Below are positions 13,699 to 22,637 of a stretch of DNA of 45,334 bases, in pieces; position 1 is the first letter of the stretch, and the number at the start of each line of letters is the position of its first letter. The notes below the pieces were generated by a model. The model did no database searches. It saw only the letters and a program-made list of their open reading frames with translations, and was not told where the DNA came from. Source of the stretch: a virus; IMG/VR virus record IMGVR_UViG_3300036851_000168, positions 1 to 45,334 of that record. One strand, written 5' to 3'. The translations under genes and the position numbers were made by a program.

Positions 13699-15459
13699 AT
13701 GCCAGAGCAGATGTATGAACAAGGTTCCAGTTTTGACGTAGAGAAAGAGGTTGAGAAGTTTCTTTCTCTTAAGCGCAGTCAGTACTACATAGTACGCAAT
13801 TTCAATTACTTCCTACTGCGCGAGGCAATGGAAGGTCGGTTCCGCTGGCCGGCCGAATGGCCCAAGCACAAACCCAAGCTCATCTACAACCTCGTGAAGC
13901 GCATCTCGATGCGCTACTCCTCGCTCCTGACGGGCAAGGGGTTCCAGGTGCAGGTGCCCGTGCTGGCGCCGAACGACATGGACCTGCGGCTGCGTAGTCA
14001 GGGGGTTGAGAAGCTCTGTTACCGGTTCATCGAAAAGAGCGGGGACTTCTCTACTTTCTCACTCGGCTCCCAAGACGGCAGCCTTCTTGGCAACACAGTC
14101 TTCAAGACATACATCGACCAGAAGACGAAGTGGCCATCTTTCTCGCAGTGTATCCCGGACTACTTCTACGGCATCTCGTCTTCAGTCAACTATGCCGGCG
14201 AGCTGGCCAAGGTGTTCTACACCTACAAGATTGACATCGACGAGGCCCGCGAGCTGTACGGCAACCTGGACTTCAAGGGCGACATGGACTACACGCGCGA
14301 CATCTACCTGTCTAAGGAGATGCTCAACCAGTCCACGCAGGAGAAGGAGCGCCAAGTTCCTTGCCTAGAGGTCTGGACCAAAGACAACTACATGCTCAAG
14401 GTCGGCAATGCAGTCGTGTACAACGGCGCCAACCCCTACGGCTTCGTCCCCTTCGTGTCCATTCCGAACATCCGTAAGACGGGCCGCGTCGAGGGTCTAA
14501 GCGATGTCGACGATGTACTCCCAGTCAATGAGGAGCTGAACCAGATGCTCAGCCACCGCGCCTACGTGGTGCGTCGCTGGCTCAATCCAACGCTCATTTG
14601 GGAGGGTGCGCCCAAGGACTACGCGGCAATCATTCAGAAGATTGTCGGTGGCGGGGGCGTCATCCCGACACGACTTGGAGCGAAGCTCAATTTCCTTGCC
14701 CTCAATGGCCAAGGACCAGACGTAATAGAGATGCTGGAGCGCCTGCGTCTCATCGCCCTAGAGAACGCGAACATGAACGACCTCGCGCTCTCAGGCAACG
14801 TGCAGGGGTCCATTAACACTGGACAGTCACTCGACCGAATGCTCATCTCCATCATCACCACACTGGAGGAGAAGCACCGAAATTGGGAGCGTGGCTTGAA
14901 GAAACTATTCGGCCAGCTGCTCACACTCTCTACTCACGAGGAAGCAGCAAAGGAATACGGAGAGGTCCAGGTTAACGCGGACAAGAAGTCGGCTGAGGGA
15001 GGCGGCATCCTCACTCTTGACGGCGAGTTGGTCGGCGACATCCGCGACGTGAAGGTTATCTGGCCTGGCACTTTGGCACGCGACGACGCAGCAAGCGTCT
15101 CGCTGGAGCTGCAGAAGTATCAGGCCGGCGTGCAGTCTCTCTACACCACGCTGGAGAACCTCGGAGTCGACTTCCCAGACGACGAGATTGAGAAGATTGC
15201 ATCCGAGCGCAGTGACCCGCGGCTCGCTCCGAAGGAGCAGGCTTCCCTGCTCAAGGCCGCAAGCCCGCTACTGGCGCAGGAGCAACAGGCACAGCAGGAG
15301 CAGCTTCCGCCGGAGGCTTTCGAGAATCCGGAGGAAGAGGCACAGCTTGCGCTTGAGGAGGAGGAGTCGGCGCCTAAGCGCCGCCGTCGCAAACGAGCTG
15401 AGCCTACTGAGCCCGAGGTAACCTTCGATAACTCTGACGAACCTAGCCTGGCTGTCTAA
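13699..15459 (+). CDS. Portal protein
   Basis: A 586-residue protein directly downstream of the terminase block, with the length and composition of SPP1 gp6-type portals. Typical pieces include KPKLIYNLVKRISMRYSSLL near the N-terminus, a TVFKTYID beta region, and the helical ENANMNDLALSGNVQGSINTG section. The last ~90 residues are glutamine/glutamate-rich then basic (APKRRRRKR). A dodecameric portal is the DNA channel and the docking site for terminase and tail. Confidence 0.85.
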   Translation: MPEQMYEQGSSFDVEKEVEKFLSLKRSQYYIVRNFNYFLLREAMEGRFRWPAEWPKHKPKLIYNLVKRISMRYSSLLTGKGFQVQVPVLAPNDMDLRLRSQGVEKLCYRFIEKSGDFSTFSLGSQDGSLLGNTVFKTYIDQKTKWPSFSQCIPDYFYGISSSVNYAGELAKVFYTYKIDIDEARELYGNLDFKGDMDYTRDIYLSKEMLNQSTQEKERQVPCLEVWTKDNYMLKVGNAVVYNGANPYGFVPFVSIPNIRKTGRVEGLSDVDDVLPVNEELNQMLSHRAYVVRRWLNPTLIWEGAPKDYAAIIQKIVGGGGVIPTRLGAKLNFLALNGQGPDVIEMLERLRLIALENANMNDLALSGNVQGSINTGQSLDRMLISIITTLEEKHRNWERGLKKLFGQLLTLSTHEEAAKEYGEVQVNADKKSAEGGGILTLDGELVGDIRDVKVIWPGTLARDDAASVSLELQKYQAGVQSLYTTLENLGVDFPDDEIEKIASERSDPRLAPKEQASLLKAASPLLAQEQQAQQEQLPPEAFENPEEEAQLALEEEESAPKRRRRKRAEPTEPEVTFDNSDEPSLAV

Positions 15460-18400
15460 TGCCGGTTCTTGACCCAGACAAGGCACTTCTTCAGCCGGTA
15501 ATAGCGCCGCCGAAGAAGCCTAAGAAGAAAAAGAAAAAGCCCGCTCTCATCGCGCCGCTTGGTGCAGGCAAGCTCAAGCTTGAGATGGAGCGCGAGCTTC
15601 GCGCTCAGCAAAGTCTTCTCAAGAGGAAGGCTGAACTGCAAGCGCGCGCTCAGCGCGCCAAGGCTGAGGCGCTCTTCGAGAAGTCCGAGCGCGCCAAGTA
15701 TCTCAAGGGCCAGGCCGGACTCCAGAAGCAGCTTCTCGCTGCGCGTGGAGTCGGTGGTCAGATAGCCAAAGAATACGTCGAAGAAGCGCGGTCGGCCATC
15801 GCCGGCACGCGCAGCAAGTACGTTCAGGATAAGCAGACTCGCGAGTTTGTTAGCGAGCTGACGAAGCTCAGCTCTACCAACCCCTCCCTTGCGGGCAAGG
15901 ATGCTGAGAAGGTATTCCTCTCGCTCTCCGATGCGGAGAAGCTGGCTATTGTGCTGCGGCATCCTGCTGCGTTCCCTGAGCTAACCCGCGAAGCTCTGAA
16001 GGCGCAGGCGGCGTACGAGAAGGCAAAGCGCGAAGCCGCAAAGAAGCCGGGCATCGGGCAGAAAATTCTGGGCGCAATCGGTAAGGTGCTCGGCCCACTC
16101 GACAAGCCGCGCTCTTTGCTGGGGCAGGCTGAAGCTGCCGAGAAACTGGCAAAGGCAGTGCGAGAGCGGAAGACGACAGTTGAGAAACTGTGGGCTCGGC
16201 TCTCTCCCGACGAACAGGCTGACTACGTCCTGCGCATTGCTCGCTTCCCCGAGGGCGAGGGGTACCTGCGCACCATCTTTGGTGCCAATCGGAACCGTGA
16301 GCGCATCAAGAAGTACCTTGCCACCCGCTCGGGTGAGTTCCTTCGGGGCCTGCAACGGCGGGACAACTTCCGAACGCATGAGGGTTCTCTTGGCGGTGAC
16401 TTCTACTCAAAGCTCGCCCAGAGCCAGGAGCGTCGTGACAAGCTCGGCAAGGAACTGGGCTTCGTTGTTCGACACGACACAGGCATCACGCAGTTCGCTC
16501 TTGACCCCACTCTCTACCTTCCCTCGCTTGGCGCCCTGCGCACCATCAACACGGCGGCTAAGAGTGAGAAGTTTCTTCAGGTCGGAGGTAGACGAGCACT
16601 AGAGCGCATCGCTGCGAAGGTTGCGCTAATTGGCGAGAACGCAGCCAAGATTGCCGAGCGCTTCAAGCTGCCAGTCGAGCTTGCAGAGAAGGTCGCACTC
16701 GCAGCCGGCGACACTGAACGAGTTGTCGCTCTTCTCGCCGAGGAGCTGGGCAAGACTTGGACCCCAACCGTAACACGGCGCAGTATCGCTGCGCTGCGTC
16801 CAGCGCTCAAGGAGCAGGGTCTACTCAAGCGTGGCCTGGAGACTGCAGCTGCTCCACGCCTCACTGAAGCCGCGACCAAGAACGTACAGAAGGCGCTAAC
16901 CCTTGGCGCCCAGAACAAACTGCGCGCACAGCTCGCCAAGGGTCAAGCGAGGATTGCCAATATCAATTCGCGTCTCGCCAAGAAGGAAGCGCAGCTCAAG
17001 CGGCTTACACCCGCTCGACAGACTCGCGCAGTGCGCTTGCGTCAGGACATTGTTGGATTGCGCCTACAGCGCAAGGGGCTTTCCAAGCAAGCGACGAAAC
17101 TGGACAAGGCGCTTCGAGCCGGGCGCATTGTTGAGAAGCAGGTCATCCAGAAAGCTGAGCGCCGGGGGCTTCGGTCTGTTACCGGGCAAGGAGCAGCCCG
17201 CCTTGCGCGCGCGCCCCTGGCCTTCATTGAGAAGGCCACTCCAGGCAAGTTCAAGCACGAGCTGAAAGACCAGGCAGCTGACGCGGTGCGTCGGTACACG
17301 CGCGGCTTGGGCCTGGGTCACGACATCGTTGACGGCATCACGAACCGGGTTATCAAGGCCGGCACAATCGACGACGCAGAGAGCGCAGTCGCCGAGGCAG
17401 TGCGCCATTACGCAGCGAAGGCCGGGCTCGACAGTACTCAGTCGGCCCAGCTCCTCGCGTTTATGAAGTCGGCCAAGGACGAGTTCGACCGAGCGTTTAA
17501 GGCTCGGCTCTACGGCATCAAGGGCGAGGCTGCTCCCCTCGCCCGCACTCAGCTTCGTAACGAAATCCTGCTCCCCGATAAGGGCGACCTGGACCGCGCC
17601 ATCAAGCAGATTAGGTCTGGTCGCGCTGTTACCGGGCGAGCAGGACTAGCAGTACGCGGTCTGAAGGCCGGACACCGACTGTGGAAGTTTGGAGTGGTGA
17701 CTGGCCCAGCCTTCGGTATCGGCCTGGCCGGCTCTATCCCTGGCGCCGCCATCGGCGCAACCATCGGCGTCATCAAGCATGCTGTACCAGGCGCCGTCAA
17801 GGCTGCGCTCAAGGGCGACCTCGACCACCTGCTCCTCGGCATACAGCGCACCAAGAGTTCCCTTCTGAAGGGCGCTGCTGGTGGCGCGCACATCGGCGCC
17901 AGCGTCGGCGGGCTCCAGTATTCCCTGCGCGTGGCGGTTATCGAGGAGACGTTCGGCCGTAGCTTTGCAGTCCATGGTATTACCCGCTCGGTAATAGAAC
18001 GCCTTCCCTTCGGCCTTGGCCCGAAAATCTTGTGGAAGGGACTTAACGAGAACCAGCGCAAGATTGCAGTCAACACGGTGCGCATGTTGCGACACGCGGT
18101 CAGGGCCAACCCAGAGAACGACTGGGCACTGCACGCTTTCCTGACGAAGGCCAGTAAGAGCACGCTTATCGAGCAGGGAGACAGGCGGTTCCTCGACGCC
18201 TGGTATCACGTCATCAACTATCAGCTACATCAGTCCGACGATGTGATTCGCCATCTAATGGCGGGCCGGTTCGGCGACAGTCGAATTGCAGTCGGCGAAA
18301 CAGGCGAAGCCATCGTGGAAGCCACGAGTCGAGAGGCAGCACAAGCTGCCGCTATCCGTTGGCTGGAGCACGACCCTCGCGGCAAGGTCTACCTGCGCGA

Positions 18401-21400
18401 CATGATTGAAGCTGGACGTGCCAAGAATGCCAAGCAGCTCGTGGACAATGCACAAACCCTCATTGACGAGGTAGTCACACACCCCGCCATCGTCAAGGCG
18501 TGGCAGGCCGGCCCCGTTGATAAGGGAGAGCTGCGCGCACTCATCGCCAAGGGTGCAGCACCCCAACGCATTCATGCCTTGGACCGGCGCACGTTGAACC
18601 CGCTCAACCCCAAGGACTTGCAAGAGGTTGTGTCCCGCTCTGTTCTCCAAGCTCCGACCAATGTGGGACGGGAAGGTTTCTTCCTTGGAGAGTTCACCGA
18701 CCACTACAAGTCCCTGCTCGACGGCGGCATGGACCCCAGCCTCGCCGCCCAGATTGCCGGCCGGCGAGCCGTCGAGCGCACGAACGAAATCATGTTCTCA
18801 CTGGATGGGATGAGTCGCTTTGCCAAGAAGGCTGACTACGTTTTTCCGTTCCAGCAGGTGCGTGAGGAGCTGTTTAGGGTCTACGGAAAGATTGCGCTGG
18901 ATAACCCACTGCGCACCATGCGCCTATACAAAGCAGCGAAGACTGGCTTCGACATCGGTGTCGAAGAGGGATGGATTTACAAGGACCAGTACGGCGAGTA
19001 CGTAGTTACCATCCCCGGCTCTGCGGCTCTAACGCGCCTACTGACTGGACGTGCTATCGCCAAGACGTTACCTCTGTCGCGCCTATCGTTCATCGGACAG
19101 GGCGCATTCGGCATCGGAGTTATCCCCACCCCCGGTGGTCCGTACTTCAGCGCAGGGGCCTCGGTGGTACTGCGCGCGTTCCCGGACCTATTCCCAAAGA
19201 ACGACACCGTGGCCAAGTGGCTGTTCCCATTCGGAGCTAGCGGCTACATCGGCCGAGAGAACGTGCGGCAGATTATCGCTGGTATCCAGCCTGGTTTCGG
19301 GGGGGCATTCTACGAAGTGGTCGGCAAGGACAACCAGCGCGACCAGCTCTACCGCCTAGCGCACCGCGTGTACTCCGCGATGTACGTGGACTGGAAAGAG
19401 GGACATGGCCCTGAGCCCACACTCGAAGCAGTAAAAGATGCGGTGAAGAAACTGACTTTCGCCTCGGGCATTCTCGGCGCCATTGTTCCCGGAGGCGGAC
19501 AATTCCTCATCCCCGAGGAGGAGCGCTTCTATAACGACATCGCGCCAGCCTTTAGGGATGCAAGCGGCCGGTTGGATATAGCCGCCTTGCTTGAAGAGTT
19601 CCCGCAATATCAGCCCTACCTCACGTCCAAGGGCAAGTACATCGGACCTGAGAAGTACTGGCAGCAGCCCGGGCTTCCACGTGAGGCAATGTCAGAAGCC
19701 GACAAGTTCAAGAGCAAGCTCAATACCAAGGTGTTCTCGCCTGAGGAGTTCGCCGCTGAGATTAAGCGGTCGCAGCAGTTGTCCCTCGCATTCAAGGACT
19801 TTTACGAGAGCACCTTTGACCCGACTGACGTGCGCGGCGTGTTCGAGCGCCAGGATGCCGTGCTTCGCCGGCATCCCGAGCTGCGGCACTTCTTCGACAC
19901 TCGCTACCAGATGGAATTGCAGTACATCAAAATCCGCCGGCTCAATGACCCTAAAGAACAGGACCGCCTACTCAAAGAGTGGCGCTTCCGATGGAAGGAC
20001 CAGGACGGCGGCTGGAGTAAGAGTGCTGAGGAGAAGCTGTCCTTCCGTTACGTCCGTGGAGTTCTCGACCCGGAGGGACTGTGGAATGCAGCTCGTGATG
20101 CAGACGAGCTGGACAGAATGTGGCGTGACCAGAAGTCTCGTCATTCGGACCTCTCGCTGCGGCAGTTTGCCTCGCGCTTGAGCGCGTCGGAAGCCATCAA
20201 GTTCCTTCGTCGCAGGGAGCGTGATGCGGAGACGCTCGACGAGTACTTCCGCATTCACAAGCTCATCAGCGAAACCTACGACAACCATCCCGAGCTGCTG
20301 GCCCCGCGCAAGATTGACCCGCTGCGTGACTCGTACGAACAGAAGCTTGCACGAGAGCTGTCTGCAAAAACGTCGGACTTCTACGAGGACATGGCCAAGC
20401 TGCAAACGCGCGTGGACCAAATCAAGAAACAGATGGATGCAGCTGCACAGTCCAAGAACTGGACGCTCTATTACTCTCTGAAGGACCGGCGCACGAAGGC
20501 GTACGACCAGATACGCATTCTCAAGAACGCCGTGTACCACAAGTACCAGGACTGGCCACTCATCGCAGACACGCTGAAGGAAGGCTGGTACGACGAAGGG
20601 CTGACCACCTTCCACATCAAGGAGCTGGAGAAGCAGGGCCTTGGCTGGCTTGCCATCGCCCCGGAAGAGAAGCAGTGGCAGAACATGACCGAGCTGCTTC
20701 GTGACGAGTACCTCAAGGACTTGACTGGCCGGCTGTCTCAGCCTGCCTTCTCAAAGGGCAAGCTCTACTGGGAGTGGCTGACAGACTTCCAGAAGGACCT
20801 GCTCCAGGGACAGTACGGCTACGACAAGGCGAAGCAGTGGGCTCTGCGCTCGGCAGCCGACGATGCAGCAGCGCGCAAGCGCGGAGGAATGTTCTCCGTT
20901 GCCGAAGGCGAGATTGCTTTCGCTATGGCGATGTTCAACCAGTACTCCAAACGGCCTCGCGGTGCTCGGCCCCCGGCCGCATACAAGCAGTACCTCTCGT
21001 TACCGGACAACCGGGCCGTCCGGTTCGCATTCCTGCAACAGCACCCGGAAGTACAACGGTGGCTACAGCTCGGGCCGATGGCACAGATGCCGGTGCTTCT
21101 TCGCAACCTGGTCGCCAACATAATGATTAAGCACGGCAAGTGGCAGGGTGAGGGCCGCACCATCGACGAGATAACAGAAGTTTCGTTCGCACAGCTGCAG
21201 CTGCAGAAGTGGACAAAGCGTCGACCAGGAGAGCGTCCACCGGCCACGTTCGACCTGTGGCTCAACATGCCGACTGGACCCGGTAAGGCTGCCTACCTAC
21301 GCAAGCATCCAGAGATTCAGGACTGGTTGTCGCGAGGGCCGATGTCCAACATGCCCGACAACCTCAAGGACGTGGTGCGAGAAATCCTTGTCAACTACGG

Positions 21401-21833
21401 GGTGTTCACTGAGAAGTCTGACCCGCTCTCCAAGCTCATCGGTGAGTACTCGAAGTTGCCGGCCTCAGCTAAGGCCGTGTTCCTGGCTCAGCACCCAGAG
21501 CTGGTGGAGTACTGGCGCGCACTACGTCCGCCTGAGGAGAGGCCGCTATTCGACCTGGCCTCGCGGTACTTCGCTATCGACGACACTGCAGCGAAGCGCA
21601 TGTTCCTCGAAGTCCACCCGGAGCTGAAGGATTACTTCATCCGGGAGCGGGAGCGCCGCTACGAGCGCTTCCTGAACCGAGTGAGCTTTTACCTAGGGGC
21701 AAACCCAGAGCTAATCAACGGCTACCTGTCGGAGCAGACCCGCATCCTGAGCGCCTTGCTCGACAAGTTTGGTGAGCGTCCTCTTCTGCCGGAGAAGTTC
21801 GTCACCCGCAGCCGCTCCCGCCGCGCCGCATAG
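15459..21833 (+). CDS. Giant internal virion (ejection) protein, 2,124 residues
   Basis: The largest gene, starting ATG 15459 as the portal gene ends. The N-terminal ~200 residues are lysine/alanine-rich (PKKPKKKKKK). Glycine/alanine-rich segments that could insert in membranes occur around residues 745-780 (GIGLAGSIPGAAIGATIG) and 800-830. A region near 1110-1200 (FAKKADYVFPFQQVREELF) is followed by another glycine-rich part. The C-terminal third has repeated HPE(L/V/I) units (four between about residues 1855 and 2060). Size and position fit ejection proteins of short-tailed phages, which leave the head with the DNA and form a conduit. No lytic transglycosylase or polymerase motif was seen. 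Confidence 0.75.
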   Translation: MPVLDPDKALLQPVIAPPKKPKKKKKKPALIAPLGAGKLKLEMERELRAQQSLLKRKAELQARAQRAKAEALFEKSERAKYLKGQAGLQKQLLAARGVGGQIAKEYVEEARSAIAGTRSKYVQDKQTREFVSELTKLSSTNPSLAGKDAEKVFLSLSDAEKLAIVLRHPAAFPELTREALKAQAAYEKAKREAAKKPGIGQKILGAIGKVLGPLDKPRSLLGQAEAAEKLAKAVRERKTTVEKLWARLSPDEQADYVLRIARFPEGEGYLRTIFGANRNRERIKKYLATRSGEFLRGLQRRDNFRTHEGSLGGDFYSKLAQSQERRDKLGKELGFVVRHDTGITQFALDPTLYLPSLGALRTINTAAKSEKFLQVGGRRALERIAAKVALIGENAAKIAERFKLPVELAEKVALAAGDTERVVALLAEELGKTWTPTVTRRSIAALRPALKEQGLLKRGLETAAAPRLTEAATKNVQKALTLGAQNKLRAQLAKGQARIANINSRLAKKEAQLKRLTPARQTRAVRLRQDIVGLRLQRKGLSKQATKLDKALRAGRIVEKQVIQKAERRGLRSVTGQGAARLARAPLAFIEKATPGKFKHELKDQAADAVRRYTRGLGLGHDIVDGITNRVIKAGTIDDAESAVAEAVRHYAAKAGLDSTQSAQLLAFMKSAKDEFDRAFKARLYGIKGEAAPLARTQLRNEILLPDKGDLDRAIKQIRSGRAVTGRAGLAVRGLKAGHRLWKFGVVTGPAFGIGLAGSIPGAAIGATIGVIKHAVPGAVKAALKGDLDHLLLGIQRTKSSLLKGAAGGAHIGASVGGLQYSLRVAVIEETFGRSFAVHGITRSVIERLPFGLGPKILWKGLNENQRKIAVNTVRMLRHAVRANPENDWALHAFLTKASKSTLIEQGDRRFLDAWYHVINYQLHQSDDVIRHLMAGRFGDSRIAVGETGEAIVEATSREAAQAAAIRWLEHDPRGKVYLRDMIEAGRAKNAKQLVDNAQTLIDEVVTHPAIVKAWQAGPVDKGELRALIAKGAAPQRIHALDRRTLNPLNPKDLQEVVSRSVLQAPTNVGREGFFLGEFTDHYKSLLDGGMDPSLAAQIAGRRAVERTNEIMFSLDGMSRFAKKADYVFPFQQVREELFRVYGKIALDNPLRTMRLYKAAKTGFDIGVEEGWIYKDQYGEYVVTIPGSAALTRLLTGRAIAKTLPLSRLSFIGQGAFGIGVIPTPGGPYFSAGASVVLRAFPDLFPKNDTVAKWLFPFGASGYIGRENVRQIIAGIQPGFGGAFYEVVGKDNQRDQLYRLAHRVYSAMYVDWKEGHGPEPTLEAVKDAVKKLTFASGILGAIVPGGGQFLIPEEERFYNDIAPAFRDASGRLDIAALLEEFPQYQPYLTSKGKYIGPEKYWQQPGLPREAMSEADKFKSKLNTKVFSPEEFAAEIKRSQQLSLAFKDFYESTFDPTDVRGVFERQDAVLRRHPELRHFFDTRYQMELQYIKIRRLNDPKEQDRLLKEWRFRWKDQDGGWSKSAEEKLSFRYVRGVLDPEGLWNAARDADELDRMWRDQKSRHSDLSLRQFASRLSASEAIKFLRRRERDAETLDEYFRIHKLISETYDNHPELLAPRKIDPLRDSYEQKLARELSAKTSDFYEDMAKLQTRVDQIKKQMDAAAQSKNWTLYYSLKDRRTKAYDQIRILKNAVYHKYQDWPLIADTLKEGWYDEGLTTFHIKELEKQGLGWLAIAPEEKQWQNMTELLRDEYLKDLTGRLSQPAFSKGKLYWEWLTDFQKDLLQGQYGYDKAKQWALRSAADDAAARKRGGMFSVAEGEIAFAMAMFNQYSKRPRGARPPAAYKQYLSLPDNRAVRFAFLQQHPEVQRWLQLGPMAQMPVLLRNLVANIMIKHGKWQGEGRTIDEITEVSFAQLQLQKWTKRRPGERPPATFDLWLNMPTGPGKAAYLRKHPEIQDWLSRGPMSNMPDNLKDVVREILVNYGVFTEKSDPLSKLIGEYSKLPASAKAVFLAQHPELVEYWRALRPPEERPLFDLASRYFAIDDTAAKRMFLEVHPELKDYFIRERERRYERFLNRVSFYLGANPELINGYLSEQTRILSALLDKFGERPLLPEKFVTRSRSRRAA

Positions 21834-21842
21834 CGGCGTTTT
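21824..21842 (+). terminator. Intrinsic terminator overlapping end of the giant gene
   Basis: CGCCGC (21824-21829), 3-base loop, GCGGCG (21833-21838), then TTTT. The stop codon of the giant gene lies in the loop and stem. It separates the packaging transcript from the capsid promoter 34 bp downstream. Confidence 0.7.
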
Positions 21843-21859
21843 CCCAGCGTAACCAAGCT

Positions 21860-21883
21860 CTGGACGTACAGGGGCACGTCCAG
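21860..21883. repeat. Inverted repeat over the -35 part of late promoter B
   Basis: CTGGACGT (21860-21867) and ACGTCCAG (21876-21883) form a perfect 8-bp dyad whose right arm is the left conserved block of promoter copy B. Copy A lacks the left arm, so this may be an operator specific to the capsid promoter. Confidence 0.5.
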
Positions 21884-21913
21884 TTAACGACCATTCTGCC
21901 CCTATATATGGGG
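21876..21913 (+). promoter_or_regulatory. Phage-specific late promoter, copy B (scaffold/capsid)
   Basis: The second copy of the 38-bp element at 10154-10191, with the same spacing between ACGTCCAGTTA and CCCCTATATATGGGG. Its terminal GGGG forms a short hairpin GGGGA (21910-21914)/TCCCC (21921-21925) immediately before the SD GGAAGGAG of the scaffold gene. Both promoter copies therefore produce mRNAs beginning with a hairpin. Confidence 0.75.
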
Positions 21914-21939
21914 AGTGTTTTCCCCGGAAGGAGTACCAC

Positions 21940-22602
21940 ATGTCTCAAGGCGAGCCGCTCGACGAGGGTTCTCCCGGGACTGAGCCAGTGGCACCAGCCG
22001 CTCAGCCGACTCCCGAAGTTCCCGACGCCAGTGGGTCACCGGCTCCAGCTGTTGCGCCAGAGGCGCCGGCTGCGCCGCCCGCCAAGCCCAACGAAGACTG
22101 GAAGGCGCGCTTCGACGGGTTGATGAGCGAACACCAGAAGGTCCTCAACAAGATGACTGAACTGGAACGCGCCAAGCTTCCTCCCGAGCAGCGCATCGCT
22201 GCAGAGGAGAGCGACCTGAAGACTCAGATGGAACAGCTTCAGGCTCAGCTCGCAGTTGTCGAGCTGGAACGGGCCAAGGAGTCCATCCTTAGCCAGTATC
22301 CAAAGCTTGCTCCATTCGCCGACCTCATCTACGCGGAGTCCGGTGAGGAGATGCTTGAGCTGGCAAAGGACCTCAACGCTCGACTGGAAGGGCTAGGTGC
22401 CACTGGCACGACTCCCGCAACGCCAGCCGAGCCGGCCACACCAGCCGCGCCTGCTGCTCCGGTATCGCCGGGTTCACCGGCATTCCAGGGACCTGACGGC
22501 TCCGACCTACTGGAGAACGCCAGGGAAAAGGCACGCTCGACGGGCGACTGGGCTGAGTACCTGCAGGCCAAGTTCCTAAAGCAGCAACTCGGGTCGCAGT
22601 AA
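21940..22602 (+). CDS. Capsid scaffold protein
   Basis: A 220-residue acidic protein directly before the major capsid gene. Proline/alanine-rich ends surround a central coiled coil (SDLKTQMEQLQAQLAVVELERAKESIL), the usual composition of phage scaffolds that guide head assembly and then leave or are degraded. SD GGAAGGAG. The C-terminus (WAEYLQAKFLKQQLG) may be the capsid-binding helix. Confidence 0.75.
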   Translation: MSQGEPLDEGSPGTEPVAPAAQPTPEVPDASGSPAPAVAPEAPAAPPAKPNEDWKARFDGLMSEHQKVLNKMTELERAKLPPEQRIAAEESDLKTQMEQLQAQLAVVELERAKESILSQYPKLAPFADLIYAESGEEMLELAKDLNARLEGLGATGTTPATPAEPATPAAPAAPVSPGSPAFQGPDGSDLLENAREKARSTGDWAEYLQAKFLKQQLGSQ

Positions 22603-22637
22603 CCCAACCTACTAAACCCGAAAGGTAACAGACCACA

